In this document: piece by piece, positions 52,401 to 63,770 of the stretch
Numbering within the stretch: the first letter of the stretch is position 1
How the letters are laid out: each line of letters begins with the position of its first letter
Source: Xiphydria camelus
Lineage: Eukaryota > Arthropoda > Insecta > Hymenoptera > Xiphydriidae
Direction of reading: 5' to 3'
Assembly: GCA_963678675.1 (NCBI GenBank)
Contig: OY783194.1
Coordinates: forward strand, 19,198,278 to 19,262,277
Length of the DNA: 64,000 bases
The notes under the pieces: model-generated
Seen by the model: only the letters and a program-made list of their open reading frames with translations
Database searches by the model: none
What the model was told of the DNA's origin: nothing
Program-made: the position numbers and the translations under genes

Positions 52401-55400
52401 TGTCACCCATACGTCCACGGGATCTTTCAACTTCCTGACTAGCAGGGTCACAATGAATGGTTCCTGCAGCATTTGCTGACCTTGTTATGTCCATACTGCA
52501 TGTCTTATTTCCTTGTGACGTTGAGACTTCTTGAACACCTCGATCAGCGACATCGTTAGCATCAGAAAAAAATTCCATTGTCACTTTCACCGTCGCTGTC
52601 GCTTTCATCTGGTTGGTAATCAGAATCTTCAGATCCACTATTTGATCCATGACAGCTAAGACCTTGAGATATTACAAAGAACACACACGTAGACTAAGTA
52701 CGAGAAATTACTATTTTTATATTATGGTACAACAATGCTTCATACATGTGTATATGTAAATCGGAAAGTGCAAGTAAACGGTAACTTGAATACAAATTCA
52801 CATGTCGGCAGGTGTAAAGACAAATGAAGAACATGACTACGATAAAGTTTCAAGTAAAAATATCTACCTTATAATTAAACATTTTCAATTAATAATCAGA
52901 AACGCTTCTCTGTAAATATATTATACATCATGCGATACAGTCTCCGCAACATGTAGTAAAAGAAAATGCACACTTCTTGAGATTTTAAAAACTTAAATGA
53001 ATCTATTTATCTTCATTATCTATCTCTTACTGAATTAGTAGATGTACGCTAATTTTTTACATAAGAGTCCAGTTGAAAGTGATATTAAAGTGAACAAAAA
53101 TGGATTTCAAGTTGAGCAAGAAAGCTAATCGTTGCATACTAAATTTTTTGAATTACATTTGCACTCTATGTGATTAAATCTTATCTTCCTAGGTTCACTT
53201 ATTGGTGACTCAAAGTTGAAAATATGTATGTAAGAAACTTTCCAAGCAAGTTAATTATAAATTAATCATTAACTAAATAGTATAAAACTTAGTGTATAAA
53301 ACTTTGCGTATCGTTTCTTATTGTACGTACCATCCGTCTCGACATTTATTCCGTCAATATCGCTCTGTTCTTCAACTTCATACATCGGTGCCGCTTCTAT
53401 CAGTTCTTCAGAATCGATTGCATCTGAATTTGGGTCTTCTTTGGTCATATTTCTCTGGACATTTCCTCCAGTTTGATAAAGCTCAACTGGCAGATCGTCA
53501 GCTGTAGTATAATTTAAAAAATTACTTGTTATAAAAAGAAAATACTTCATAAATAAGGTGTTAACAATTGTTTTCCACATTACTTAACAGTTGTTCTAAA
53601 TACGTGAAGTAACAAATGGTCATATATCTTGAATTATATACGGGACAAACATATATGCAGTTTCTGCGTGAATTTGTACATTTTAGTACTTCGCTTGACC
53701 ATCTTCAAATTCAATTTTGTCCGCTATAAGCAAGTCAACAGAGCGTGACTAAGGAACTAAATGCTTAGTAATAAAAATGGGTGTTTTTCTTATTTACATT
53801 AATTTATTGGATTGCAAAACTAACTTGCAAAAATTCTTAAACTCAATTTGAAAGACCATTGTGCAATAAATAATTCAACATTTATTGCGAAAGATTATGG
53901 TTATCCCGATACAAAATTAATAAACATGTAATAAAAACTTTCAGGCTTTCACGCCCTACTTGAGCATTATTTTAAGAATCGCTGCTCTTGGCTTCTGGGC
54001 TGTAACCGCGTCTGTTGCACAACTCTTCACCGTCGTATCGCAAACTGGTGAAGTTTATTGCATTAGGATATTCACTGCTTTTTGGAAATGTAGCAATAAT
54101 ATGTCTCGAACGTTTTGCCACTTATAAGTTCCAACATGGTATTTAAGCAAAGTTATATTTCACTAGTTATAGTAGCAAACGCACCAGTCAAATTTTTCAG
54201 AACTTCCCTTTATACGATCTTCATAATAAGTCAAGTAAATTCAGACAGAAACACGATTCTTCTAATTATAACTTTTTAAAATTCCTTATAAACTGGCTTA
54301 TAGGTATATTGAAACTCGTAAACTTTTCTAAAAGATGATATTACAAGTACAAGTGACATTTTGACTAGGGTAACATGAAAGTAGTTAGTACCTATACTAA
54401 ATCTAAAACTCTAGGTATAAATTGTTTGTATACGTACCTTCCATTTTGCCATCTACTTCGATGTTACCAGTTTGCTCTGTTACCTCCCACACTGTAGACG
54501 ATCCTCTCAATTGTATGTGACCAGTTGTACCTGAAACTAGGTCTTCTGTACTTTCAAGAATTTCCATCTCAGTTTTGCAAGGACCAATTAGTAAGATTTG
54601 AACTATAGCAAAAATGTTTAAAGTTAATATTGACAGAAGCAGTATATTTTACAATTAAAATATAAGTTACAAATCCTAACTTAAATGTGAAGCACAGCTG
54701 CAAAAATTGTTTGCTTAAGAAACAAATCTCGCAAAACAATAATGCATCTGCCACCTTCTGTGGACATTTCATAAGACGCAATGTTCTGAATCCAATTTCT
54801 GTCTGCTTCTCTGGGGTACTGGCCACAAATTCTTCTGTTGAAACTTCTCCAGCCATGAGTTTATGCAGAAGAAACTCTGCTGTTTCGTTGCCAATACCGC
54901 AACTAATGTTGAAGCAACTTTCATTTCCACTCAAGTCGTTTACTTCAGTGGAAAGGTTGAGTTTTTTCCTAATTGGATTGCCACTTGCCAGCTTCAGCAG
55001 AATTCTTTGAGACGTCTGCCATAACATCCGTAAGAGAGACCACTAGGAAAGAAGATTTATTTACATCGACATTTTGTACTGATTCTCCAGAGTTTGTGGA
55101 CAATATACCTGCTCGTGGTAAATTGTCAGTTTTTCCGCTGTTACGTTCAGCAAACGTCTTCGAAGTTTCCTTAGGTGGAACAGGATTAAACTTGACAACA
55201 CTTTTGATACTTTTCCCATGAATCGTGTCATTTGCAATGTTTATTTCGTTAGTACCACTTTCTTTTTCCATCTCAATTCTTCTCCGAATTTCCATGAGTG
55301 CTTCCCGAGAATCTACAATATAAAATAATTTATCTGTACATATCGCTCTTGCGAAATAGTTAAAGAGCCAAAATAATCTTAGTGTTTGTAATACAAATGA

Positions 55401-55579
55401 TGAATGAAATGTACAGAATGTGTTATTATTTTTTACAACCTACCTGCTTTCGCCAGGACAGAAGCTGCGTATCTGCAATTACCACAATTAACATTGCACT
55501 CATTGTTATTCAATATTTTAACACTTTTAGCTGGACAAATCTTCCAAGACTTGTCCGTAAACTCTACGAGGTAGAACAT
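49496..55579 (-). pseudogene. Recombinase-like multi-exon gene, copy 2 (more complete; frameshifted, MITE in coding exon)
   Basis: Exons, minus strand: 55444-55579 (MFYLVEFTDKSWKICP), 55312 to ~54640, 54438-54602 (TEMEILESTEDLVSG), 53331-53501 (DDLPVELYQTGGN), 52662 to 49865, and 49496-49728. The checked junctions 1-2, 3-4, 4-5 and 5-6 have GT-AG borders and matching phase 1. The long exon carries an acidic start, a C2H2 finger (FCFYC...HLQLKH), a second C2HC-like unit (PCGNC...HFAKC), LIRYDSAIVTYAN, VETQTKQQRHKKVELP and a tyrosine-recombinase-like core: NRRRAGKVQRILIEDY, GKLNRTVPVLL, TALRKHIAT, FMGHTEHIHKNIYRQP. The last exon is SANT-like (RKCWSDTEKNVVMSLFGG...APQIKTCLHNQTKK). Frameshifts lie near 55000, 52570, 52385, 51455 and 51010. 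Catalytic activity is unproven. Confidence 0.72.
50103..50823. mobile_element. TTAA MITE (721 bp) inside the long exon of gene copy 2
   Basis: GGGGGTATTACTGTCTAGAC at 50103 mirrors GTCTAGACAGTAATACCCCC ending at 50823 (24-bp perfect terminal repeats). TTAA lies at 50099-50102 and 50824-50827. Removing it and one TTAA restores the reading frame across the site and the match to copy 1 (RQP..SREILRM in copy 1). Termini and size resemble the 728-bp TTAA MITE at 9483, but the interiors differ. Confidence 0.94.
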
Positions 55580-55689
55580 TATTTATCCATTTATCCAAAG
55601 ATTCAGAAGTACCGTGAAATATTCAACCGCCAAATTTCACTTTCGTTGCACTGAAGTTAACTCTGTCAGCTGTAACCTTCAGGAACAGA

Positions 55690-56640
55690 CAAAATTTCGA
55701 GACTTGCTACTTGCTAGAGGAGCAAGTATTTTAATATCGATTTTGCAATCTGCTGTGAGTGACCAGTGTACTAATTCCATGGATTTCAGTTTCTTTGATA
55801 CTCAACACTTGAGATACTCTCATTTTGCTCACCGCTGTCACACACCGGTAACCAAAATTCAAGCATCACTGTACTGCATAGGAGTAAAACTTAATAGAAG
55901 TTAATTTATTTAGCTGTCAAGAGTTGTGCCAAAGACAAAAATAGACGACTTGCTACTTCCTAGTGGAGTAAGCATTTCAACATCGATTTTGTAATCTGCT
56001 GTGATTGACCGGTGTGCTAATTTCATGGATTTTAGTTTCTTCGACTCATTTTGCTCATCGCTGCCACACACCGGTAATCAAAATTCTAGGTTCGCTGCAC
56101 TGCATCCAAGCAGAACTTAATAGAAATTAATTTATTTAACAGTTAACTTACAGCGGAGACGAAAATATAAAATTTGCTTCTTCCTAGAGAGGAGCAAGAA
56201 TTATCTTCTATAACACATCTTTTATAAGCTGCTCTGATTAACCAGTCTACTAATTCCATGGATTTCAGATTCTTTGCGACTCAAGACAAAACTTGCATTT
56301 TACTCATCTCTGGTATACACACCAGTAACCAAAGTTCAAGCTTTTTTTGCTGTACTGCATCGATGCAAAACTTGCTAGAAGTAAATTTATTTTGCTGTTA
56401 ACTCTTGTAGCAGAGATGAAAACTCATGTCTTGCCACTTCTTAGAGGAGGAAGAATTTTAACATTTCCTTCTATATCTGCTGACCTTGGCCCGTCTGTAA
56501 GTTCAATTAATTGCTGTTTCTTTGAGGCCCAAGACTTAACCCCTGCATTTTGTTCACCATTGACGCATGCCGGTGACTTTAATATAGGCCATGCTTCTTC
56601 TCATCGGAACATAAATTTTGAGATCAATTTTGTGATCCAC
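55690..56640 (+). repeat. Diverged tandem repeat, ~245-bp unit, four copies
   Basis: GCTACTTGCTAGAGGAGCAAG near 55704 recurs in diverged form near 55951, 56175 and 56434. Each copy continues TCTGCTGTGA.TGACC.GT...AATTCCATGGATTTCAG, TTTTGCTCACCGCTG..CACACCGGTAACCAAAATTC and a TACTGCAT segment. It lies just upstream of exon 1 of gene copy 2. Confidence 0.82.
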
Positions 56641-56779
56641 ATTCATGTACTGGTGTACAATCTGCGTGAATTAATCTCTATAATACAAAACTTACGAATG
56701 TATTTTGTTACTGCCCATTGCCATACAACGGTGATATAAATACACGATTCGCTGTAATTATTTAAAACGGAAGCATGTG

Positions 56780-57529
56780 TACATAAATTTTGTCCACCAT
56801 GTTATGTTAATAACAGGTATGAAGTTTACTTACTTCACCTTATAGCATTTCTGGAATGAATATCTCTAGACCCAGCATCCGAGCAGGGCTTGTCTGAAAT
56901 GAATAATTGGAACTGAACATTCTTTTCTCTTTCCTAAATTCATTTTTTCTATAACAAGTACCTCAAGTTCATGAGCAGAACGAAGAAAGAGCATTCATTG
57001 CTCCCTTTCTAATTTAAGCACACGCAAAGGGCGGTTCGTTCCACCGCTCTGTATAAAAAGATGAAAAGTATGTTTATGCAATACTTCCTCATGAGGTTAT
57101 TGCAAATTTCATCAAAATACATTTTATGTATTGAGTAAAGTTCCAGGAGACTTGAAATCTCACCGCTGTAGATGAGTGATCTCATCGAGATCTCATCGAT
57201 GTAGTGTTCTTGAAGGAGATAACTGCAAACACTGAAAATAATGCAGGCGTAATGAATTATTCTTAGGCAGCTTTCTGTGTAAGCCGACGACTCGATTATC
57301 AAATTTTATTCGAAGTAGCAGAGAACGTGACAAAATGTTGTGAAGTACTTCATTTATGCTTCGGGACAACACCCTTTAACAGGTTTTCATTAGTTATCCG
57401 CAGGAATAAGTAACAGTTTACGTAATTTCCTTATTTTATTGAATGTCCTTGTACTTAACAATACATTACATGTCTTTGTATTAACCATTACATCGTTAAT
57501 CGATGTATATACCATTATTTATCAATGTA
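56780..57529. other. No recognisable gene
   Basis: A minus-strand frame at 57009-57302 lacks any domain. Nothing repeats elsewhere in the window. Confidence 0.4.
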
Positions 57530-58310
57530 TAGGGTGCGGCAGAGAGGACGGACGGTTTTTAAAAAATCATAAAATAGTTAATTTTTACTCAAAAACAAAT
57601 TTATTGATGGAATCAGGTTCGCAAGGAAATAGCATTTCAGACAGTCAAGTGTGGAAAATCACATCAGGCATGTGGTGGCCAAAATCGTTGATGCAGTGCT
57701 GGAGGCGTTCTTGGAAGTTCGCGTAGACTCTCTCCAACATCGCTTTCTCAACTTGGGCAACTTCCACGCGAATTGCGTCCTTCAATTCGTCCAGAGTTCG
57801 GGGCTTGTTCTCGTATACTCTAGCCTTAAGGTGTCCCCATAAGAAAAAATCGCATATGGATAAATCTGGGGACCGAGGAGGCCAATGAACATCGCCAAAC
57901 CTGGAAATAAGGCGACCAGGGAAGAGAGGGCGAATAACGTCCATTGATGCTCTGGCTGTGTGGGCGGTCGCTCCATCCTGCTGGAACCACACACGTCGGA
58001 TTGGAACACGTCGCCGTCGTAATTCAGGGAAAAAAAAGTTGGTGATCATTTCGACGTAGCGCTCTGAGTTCACGGTAACAGCACGACCATTACCGTTTTC
58101 GAAGAAGTAAGGGCCAATGATGCAAGTTTGTGATACAGCGCACCAAACCGTTACTTTTGGGCTGTGCAGCGGTCTTTCGTGTAACTGTTGCGGATTTTCA
58201 TTAGACCAATAACAGCAATTCTGCTGGTTAACCATGCTGTTTAGGTGAAAGTGGGCTTCGTCACTCATGAACAAAATGAGGTTCTCATTTTGATCGATCA
58301 GTGCTTCCAT
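57530..58310 (-). mobile_element. 5'-truncated IS630/mariner element
   Basis: The left end TAGGGTGCGGCAGAGAGGAC after a TA (57528-57529) resembles the terminal repeat at 5327, including the inward GGTTTTTAAAAAATC. The opposite terminal repeat and the N-terminal DNA-binding region are missing: at about 58310 the sequence switches to a non-transposon exon. Confidence 0.8.
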
Positions 58311-58574
58311 CTCACGTGAGTCGTTGGAATAAGCTATAGATTTTTCATGCTCAACCCCATTGGAGGTGCAAATTTGAAAACTGTCGTTTGTCCTATCTGG
58401 AGCAATTTCACTATTTGTGTCCTCAGAGCTCTTTTGTATCTGTGGTTCTTTTTGGACTTCAAAATGCTCCGTTTGTGAAATACGATGAAGTAAAATCAAA
58501 GGCAAATTTTTATTCAGCTTATTTTTCATCCTCAGTGAAAGTTTCTCATCTAAAAAATACGGATAAAAAGCCAC
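57645..58574 (-). CDS. mariner DDE domain fused in frame to an exon of the recombinase-like family
   Basis: Residues from about 89 on are a mariner catalytic domain with all three Asp: FMSDEAHFHLNS (~106), WFQQDGATAHTARAS (~199) and WPPRSPDLSICDFFLWGHLK (~235), ending INDFGHHMPDVIFHT. The first ~88 residues are not transposase. They start in or next to a TTTTTTAG splice acceptor (near 58541) with phase-1 codons DEKLSLRMKNKLNK and continue as a Glu/Ser/Asn-rich segment. This has the position, phase and composition of exon 2 of the gene copies at 29.9 and 49.5 kb. The displayed start at 58574 is a GTG and is probably not real; an upstream exon is expected. A GTGAGAT donor-like site lies at the junction (58311-58315). 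The frame is uninterrupted over the whole fusion. Functional fusion or chance insertion cannot be decided here. Confidence 0.75.
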   Translation of the reverse strand: MAFYPYFLDEKLSLRMKNKLNKNLPLILLHRISQTEHFEVQKEPQIQKSSEDTNSEIAPDRTNDSFQICTSNGVEHEKSIAYSNDSREMEALIDQNENLILFMSDEAHFHLNSMVNQQNCCYWSNENPQQLHERPLHSPKVTVWCAVSQTCIIGPYFFENGNGRAVTVNSERYVEMITNFFFPELRRRRVPIRRVWFQQDGATAHTARASMDVIRPLFPGRLISRFGDVHWPPRSPDLSICDFFLWGHLKARVYENKPRTLDELKDAIRVEVAQVEKAMLERVYANFQERLQHCINDFGHHMPDVIFHT

Positions 58575-58599
58575 AAGAATAAAAACACAAAAATCTTAA

Positions 58600-59989
58600 G
58601 AATGAAAACACTTTAGTTAACTATTTAATAAAAGTCTACAGTAATCATACTTAAATCATAATGAGCAAAAAATATTAAGATCTAATTTAAGTATGTCTTA
58701 CATCAGTTAAAGATTCCAATGCAGGGTGTGCATTTTAGATAGAAAAAAAGTTTGTGTGCGATTTAAATTTATTTTCAATCTTCTGGCTTAATGAGTGTAG
58801 AATGTAATTGTGCCATTTGATTGCAAAGTTATCAGAATCCATCTCTCTCTCTGGTGATTGACACCATTCAGGATTTAAAGCATAACATAAGCATTAAATA
58901 AATTAAACCGACGTTATATCATTTCACTGTTCTTGAGACAAGCTAATTCAGAATACAGTTCGAGTTCATACTTTTATTATAAAAAATACTCAAAACAAAT
59001 GTGGAATTATCTCCTTTTAAAAACGAAACAACCGTTCATCAGTATAATGCATTTGCAGTGCTCTCAATAGAAAGTGGACTAATCGAAGACGCTTTCCTAC
59101 TAATTTGTAGATTAATAAAAAAAGTCGTTTTATTGTTTATTATAATTTATGATCCTGTATTCACCTTATGAAACTTATATTTATCCTTCAAGCTAAACAA
59201 CTTCATTAAACATATGCTCCACTGTACGAGTTCTTTCTCTTGATAGCATCTCAAATCTTGATTGGGCTTATCAGAGAGGAGTTTGAAACTTTGCAAAACC
59301 TAATACTGCTAATACCAAATACAAGTTTAATTGTCAAAGCGTTTCAAATACCCCACCTGATTAGAGCATATACAAGTCCTTCAATACCTCCGTGTGACAA
59401 AATTCTTACAACGAATCATTTATTTCACCCAGATGATATACATTATATAATATATCAATGGAGCATTGTTTTCAGGTTAAGCTTGAAGGATGATCGTGAA
59501 ATTCATAGAAGTCGATTTTGCAAACGCAAGAAGAAATTTATCAGTGGAAGCGAATAATAAAGTAACTTCCACCCGATGTTTTAAGAACTGTAGAGTCAAA
59601 ACTCGTGCAAGTTATATATTATATACCCCATATTCTTGCTACTCTTGCTTATGTAGTTCTCAAATCTGTAAGACTTATCTTAATAAATTCTGTATTCAAG
59701 CTTCACTTACCTTTTGCAGAATCTTGATTTTTAGTCGTATTGACTTTTGTCTTTAGGCGCGTATTATGCATATTGACTAAAAACGCATTGAAGATTCAGA
59801 ATGCACATGCATATAAGAGCCAATTCGGGCCAAATGCGAATGCCTCACCGATAGTATATCTATAGTTATCACAGATCGACACTGAACTGCACTGTGTGTC
59901 ACATGTTTTGTTAGAGCCCTGTAAGAGCATTGGTTCGCTTCAGTGGAAAGTGCAACACATTATCGGTCTATGTCGTAAATGGAAAACTC
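58600..59989. other. No convincing gene; possible short upstream exon near 59704-59768
   Basis: On the minus strand an ATG near 59768 opens about 20 codons ending NQDSAK at a G|GTAAGTG donor near 59710. It has the right phase (1) to join the acceptor near 58541. It does not resemble exon 1 of the other two copies, so it is only a weak candidate for exon 1 of the fusion gene. The rest is AT-rich and featureless. Confidence 0.25.
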
Positions 59990-60511
59990 TTAGGGCCGGT
60001 TGTATCGCAATTGGTAAACTCTCAGGCTAACAGAACTCAGGTTAACTATCGGATATCATTGAACTGAGATCAACAAAATTTCAGTTGTATCATTTCGGTT
60101 TAGCAGAAGGTTGCCTGAACCACTAGTCATTTAGAGTTGGCTACCATGAATGTTATGGTTAGCTAATTTCCCCTTGCTCCTCTAACTTATAAAATTTTTT
60201 GACATTTATGCGTTTTAGAGCAGGAGCTAAGAGATTCCGTATGCAAACATAGCTCACCGCATTCTGATTGAAGATTTAGGTTAAGAAAAACCTAAGGAAT
60301 GATATCGTGGAGGTTGCCGGACGGAATTAATGGTCAATTTTTTTTATCGGCCCTATAATAGGAGTTTTCGATTCCGTCGCTGTAGCTGTGAAAAAACTAA
60401 CTAACTATTAAAAGGTTTTTTATGTAAGCTATGAAATAAAAAACGGCATCATCATAATACAATACAAATCTAATTATTAATGAAAAAAGAAATAAGTGGT
60501 TTACATATTCA

Positions 60512-60545
60512 TTAACACTAGAACTACTGAAAGGTCGTACATACA
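60512..60545 (+). repeat. piggyBac-type terminus-like sequence 1
   Basis: TTAACACTAGAACTACTGAA looks like a TTAA target followed by a piggyBac-family end. A second, diverged one at 61711 (CTAACACTAGAACTATCGCA, then CAGTCAATTTGACTG) has the same orientation, so the two do not pair as one element. They bracket the nested fragment at 60866-61670. Confidence 0.4.
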
Positions 60546-60865
60546 ATTAATGTTGCTGTTTTTGCAATTACAGGACATTGTTCTGCAATCAGCATAACAT
60601 TTCGTCGGTCTTATCACGTAACGGCGTATCTCAGAAAATTTGAAAATTGAGTTAAGACCGCCAATAGGCTGCTCTCTTAAGCCTTATATTTTTATCTCAC
60701 GACCCAGCATACCTCAACATTTTATACTTTTGCTATTCCCCATATATATTTTTCGTCGTATCAAAATACTCAAGATTTAAATCTCACGTATAGGCCTAAC
60801 TTAGGATAGGTTCATACGTGTGATTTAAAAGGCATTCAAGCGCATAATTTTAGACATAACAAAAA

Positions 60866-61670
60866 TCACCAAGCTATAAAAATAATTGCACAGGAATGAT
60901 GTAAATACAATGCATCAGAAGTGCAAATAACTTTGGATTCGTTGAAATTAAAACCGATATTACGGGTAAGTAACTTGAAACGCAGTTCACCTGCTGTAGA
61001 TTTTTCTTTGACAAATAAATAACTGCAAACTTCTTCAATGTTCTTAAAATGCATTGGAATTTCGGAGTTATTTGCAAAAGTCGAAACAGCATCCTGAATG
61101 AATACTTCGGATGCAGCGTTTACACATTGCTTCTTAGTTGTAAATAGGTTTCTCGTGTCGCAACTTGTTAGAGCATGTAACACAGGTAAAATATCACAAA
61201 TTTGTTCGCCAAGTGATTCAGCTGCTAAATGACAGCTTGAAAGACTTTGTCTAACCCGATCCTTCAAACCAGATACCTCGACAACCAATGTTCGACAGTC
61301 TACGCCAAAAGTGAATGCTAAGCACGAAAACATCAGTATCCGAATTATTTATAATTACTTGTTCAATCAAGTCTAGCACTTCAGATAAACTATTACGTTA
61401 GGGCTTGAAGCATTTCGTGGGGTCTTCGTATCCACCGGTAATATACAGTTCTGTTTCAGCATTGATGTTTAAAAAACTTGGAGCATACGTGCAAAAAATT
61501 GAACAAGCTGTAGTTTGTTTTGAGGACAAGAAAAAATCTTTGCAGTCGGCCGGGATTTTGGTTGAAGGACTTGATATAACAATTTGCTTCGGTTTCGTTC
61601 CTTTCGATCGTAAAAAAAAGCAACATTAATTATATCTCCCTTTGCAAATGCATCCACAACCATTGTCAGA
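60866..61670 (-). pseudogene. Fragment with a GCDTTS-like (FEN1/XPG-like) motif, nested in the Harbinger element
   Basis: The upstream part (61640-61400) reads VVDAFAKGDIINVAFF, KPKQIVISSPSTK and TELYITGGYEDPTKCFK. After a stop near 61399 comes SEVLDLIEQVIINNSDTDVF. A frame change leads to ILPVLHALTSCDTRNLF TTKKQ and a tail ending at 60866. The SDTDV and HALTSCDT blocks resemble the DTDVL and HALTGCDTTS motifs of an uncharacterised arthropod/metazoan family with a PIN/FEN1-like nuclease fold. I think the gene starting at 1035 belongs to the same family. The fragment is decayed and its family assignment is from memory. Confidence 0.5.
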
Positions 61671-61710
61671 ACTTACCCGCGTAAGTGTACAATTTTGTTA
61701 TTTCTCAATA

Positions 61711-62140
61711 CTAACACTAGAACTATCGCAGGCAGTCAATTTGACTGGTGCTTTATTCTGAGTGCCAGTCGACCCCAATTATCTCGTAACCCGTGAGGTT
61801 TTTGTCAAAATTGATAGAATACTTTTTTGTAGAATATATTTCGATCTACAAAAAAGTTCTACAAATTTAATAATTTTTTATTTTGTTTTCTAAAGCTTCT
61901 GTAGCAATAAAAGTGCTTAGTTTCCATCATTTCTTGTATGTATTTATTTACCTTTACCATAGGGCCACTCAATCTTTACACACACAAATTGTCAGTAACA
62001 AAGAAGTTGAAAATTGTTTATAATAATAATATAAATAAAAGTAAATATAATAAATTTATAATAAATTTTGAATTTGAATAAAAACAAATCTTAAATTAAA
62101 CCTTGAAAATACTGCCGAATTAAACGATCTCTAGTTATAT
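61711..62140. other. AT-rich spacer starting with piggyBac-type terminus-like sequence 2
   Basis: Begins CTAACACTAGAACTATCGCA. It contains a small hairpin TGTAGAATATATTTCGATCTACA (~61845). No gene. Confidence 0.4.
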
Positions 62141-62599
62141 TATTCGCATTAAAACCAGCTTGTGCATCTGCTACATCGACATTAATGATATTTGCAAATT
62201 GAATGGCACCTTCTACCTCTTCATCTCTGTGGGAATTAGAAATGGAACTCGTTCTTGGTTTCAATTTTACTCCTTTAATCGAAAACTATCTACTAAAGAA
62301 TACAGTTTGGATATGACGCTACTGCGCGTCGTGCAAGCTTGACAATTTCTCGACGTTATGCTTTTTTAGGTTAAAAATTTTGGCGTTACTGCTCGCGAGC
62401 AGCGACTCGATTCGACTAACTGTACACATTGCGAGCGCCCGCTAGCGGCAGGTACGGCTCAGTCGGTATAGTCCCTTCGCTTGCTCCGTTATTCTCGAAT
62501 GAGGAGTACACTGCGTCGTTAATCCCCAATACCGCCACAGACAATCTCCTTCCAGTTTTGGTTCACCCACTTGACGAGCTGTTATGCAACACTGCACAT

Positions 62600-63517
62600 G
62601 CTACAACGATTGCTTCCACTTTGCGTACATCAATACGAATTCTCAATGATAATATAGGGAACCTCCTTTTCCAAACCCCAAACAACCTTTCAATAGGATT
62701 TCTTTACATAGGATTACAGCATAGCCACCATCTCCCAGCAGTAGACTATCACCAAATTCGCCATTTTCAAACCTTGCTCTTATTCTTGAATTGTTAAAAA
62801 TTGTGGAATCATGTGCGGAGCCTGGCCAGCAGCAAACAACATCCTGAATATTTAGATTATGGTCACATATGACTTGTACGTTGAATGAAAAAAATTCTTT
62901 TCGGTTCCTGAAAATTTCAGGATCATCGCCACCAGGAGACTGTATTCTTATGTGTGTACAGTCTACTGCTCCTATACATTTTGGAAAACGGCTTATACTG
63001 TAAAATCCTTGTTTCACTTTTTGAAATTCTTCTTCCGTAGATGGCATATTGATGAACTGATTTCATAATTGTGCGATACATCTGAGTACTTTGGGAACTG
63101 TACGACTTACTGTAGATTTAACTATACCACTAAAGTCTCCAATAACTTGTAAAATTGACCCTGTCGCCAAAAACACAATGTAACTAATACCATCTCTGAG
63201 GGCGTCAATGCAGTATTTCTGGGAAATTGAAAAATTAAACAGGTAAATGGAAAATAGAATGCGGCCCATTACTCACTCATTATAGGTACTCGCTCATTTT
63301 TCAAACACACAATTTCGTTTCTAATTTCTTCAGTTATTAATTCCACCGTCTCTTTAGAAAGGTGAAATCTCTGCCTAAATTCATTTTCGTTCCATTTAAA
63401 AAAACGATTTTCCCTTTGACGGAAAATTCTGGGAGCTCTTGGGATCGCTTCTATTTCAACTAATTCTAGAAAATCCTCACCATCTGTCAAGTCTTTTAAA
63501 TATTCTCTTAATGCCAT
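62600..63517 (-). pseudogene. HARBI1-like Harbinger transposase (stop, frameshift, internal deletion)
   Basis: Exon 1 (from the ATG at 63517) has EFRQRFHLSKETVELI and ends at a GTGAGT donor near 63276. After a ~70-base intron ending TTTCCCAG (~63221), exon 2 reads YCIDALRDGISYIVFLATGS, an HTH (STVSRTVPKV), one in-frame TGA near 63063, then FPKCIGAVDCTHIRIQSPGG (first Asp), VVCCWPGSAHDSTIF (second), and LLLGDGGYAV. About 25 residues after GDGGYAV are missing and the frame changes. NPIERLFGVWKRRFPILSL (catalytic Glu region) and VVACAVLHN then finish near 62600. Length and motif order match the usual HARBI1 family. It is the gene of the element at 59993-63767 and is inactive as read. Confidence 0.9.
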
Positions 63518-63770
63518 GTTTTTATATAGGTAAATAATGTCACGATATTTGACTTTAAACAGAAACTGGGTATTTTGAGGTTATAATTTACTAACGAGTA
63601 AAGTTGAACACGGTTTAACCCTACAAATTGTCTGGTTCAGTATGAATCCTAGTTAAACCAATGATCAGAGGTGAACTTCTATGATACAACATACATTTTG
63701 ATGTGAACTCAGTTCAAGCGTGGTTCAAGTTAGAATTGAGTTTAAACCAAGTCGTTACAACCCGCCCTTA

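Larger units (their letters stand above)
59993..63767 (-). mobile_element. PIF/Harbinger transposon with both ends (3,775 bp, with nested fragments)
   Basis: GGGCCGGTTGTATCGCAATT (59993) and the mirror of GGGCGGGTTGTAACGACTTG (ending 63767) are terminal repeats extending through GGT(A/T)..AAACTC. TTA flanks both (59990-59992, 63768-63770), the expected TWA duplication. It carries the HARBI1-like gene at 62600-63517; a MADF partner gene is not recognisable. Confidence 0.9.

Noticed and set aside
54569..55027. Reading this frame as an independent gene.
   Set aside because: It is continuous with exon 2 of gene copy 2 after one frame change, and downstream exons follow in phase, so I treat it as part of that gene.
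59240..59557. A 105-codon plus-strand frame.
   Set aside because: No motif, no splice context, and low-complexity codon usage similar to surrounding non-coding sequence.
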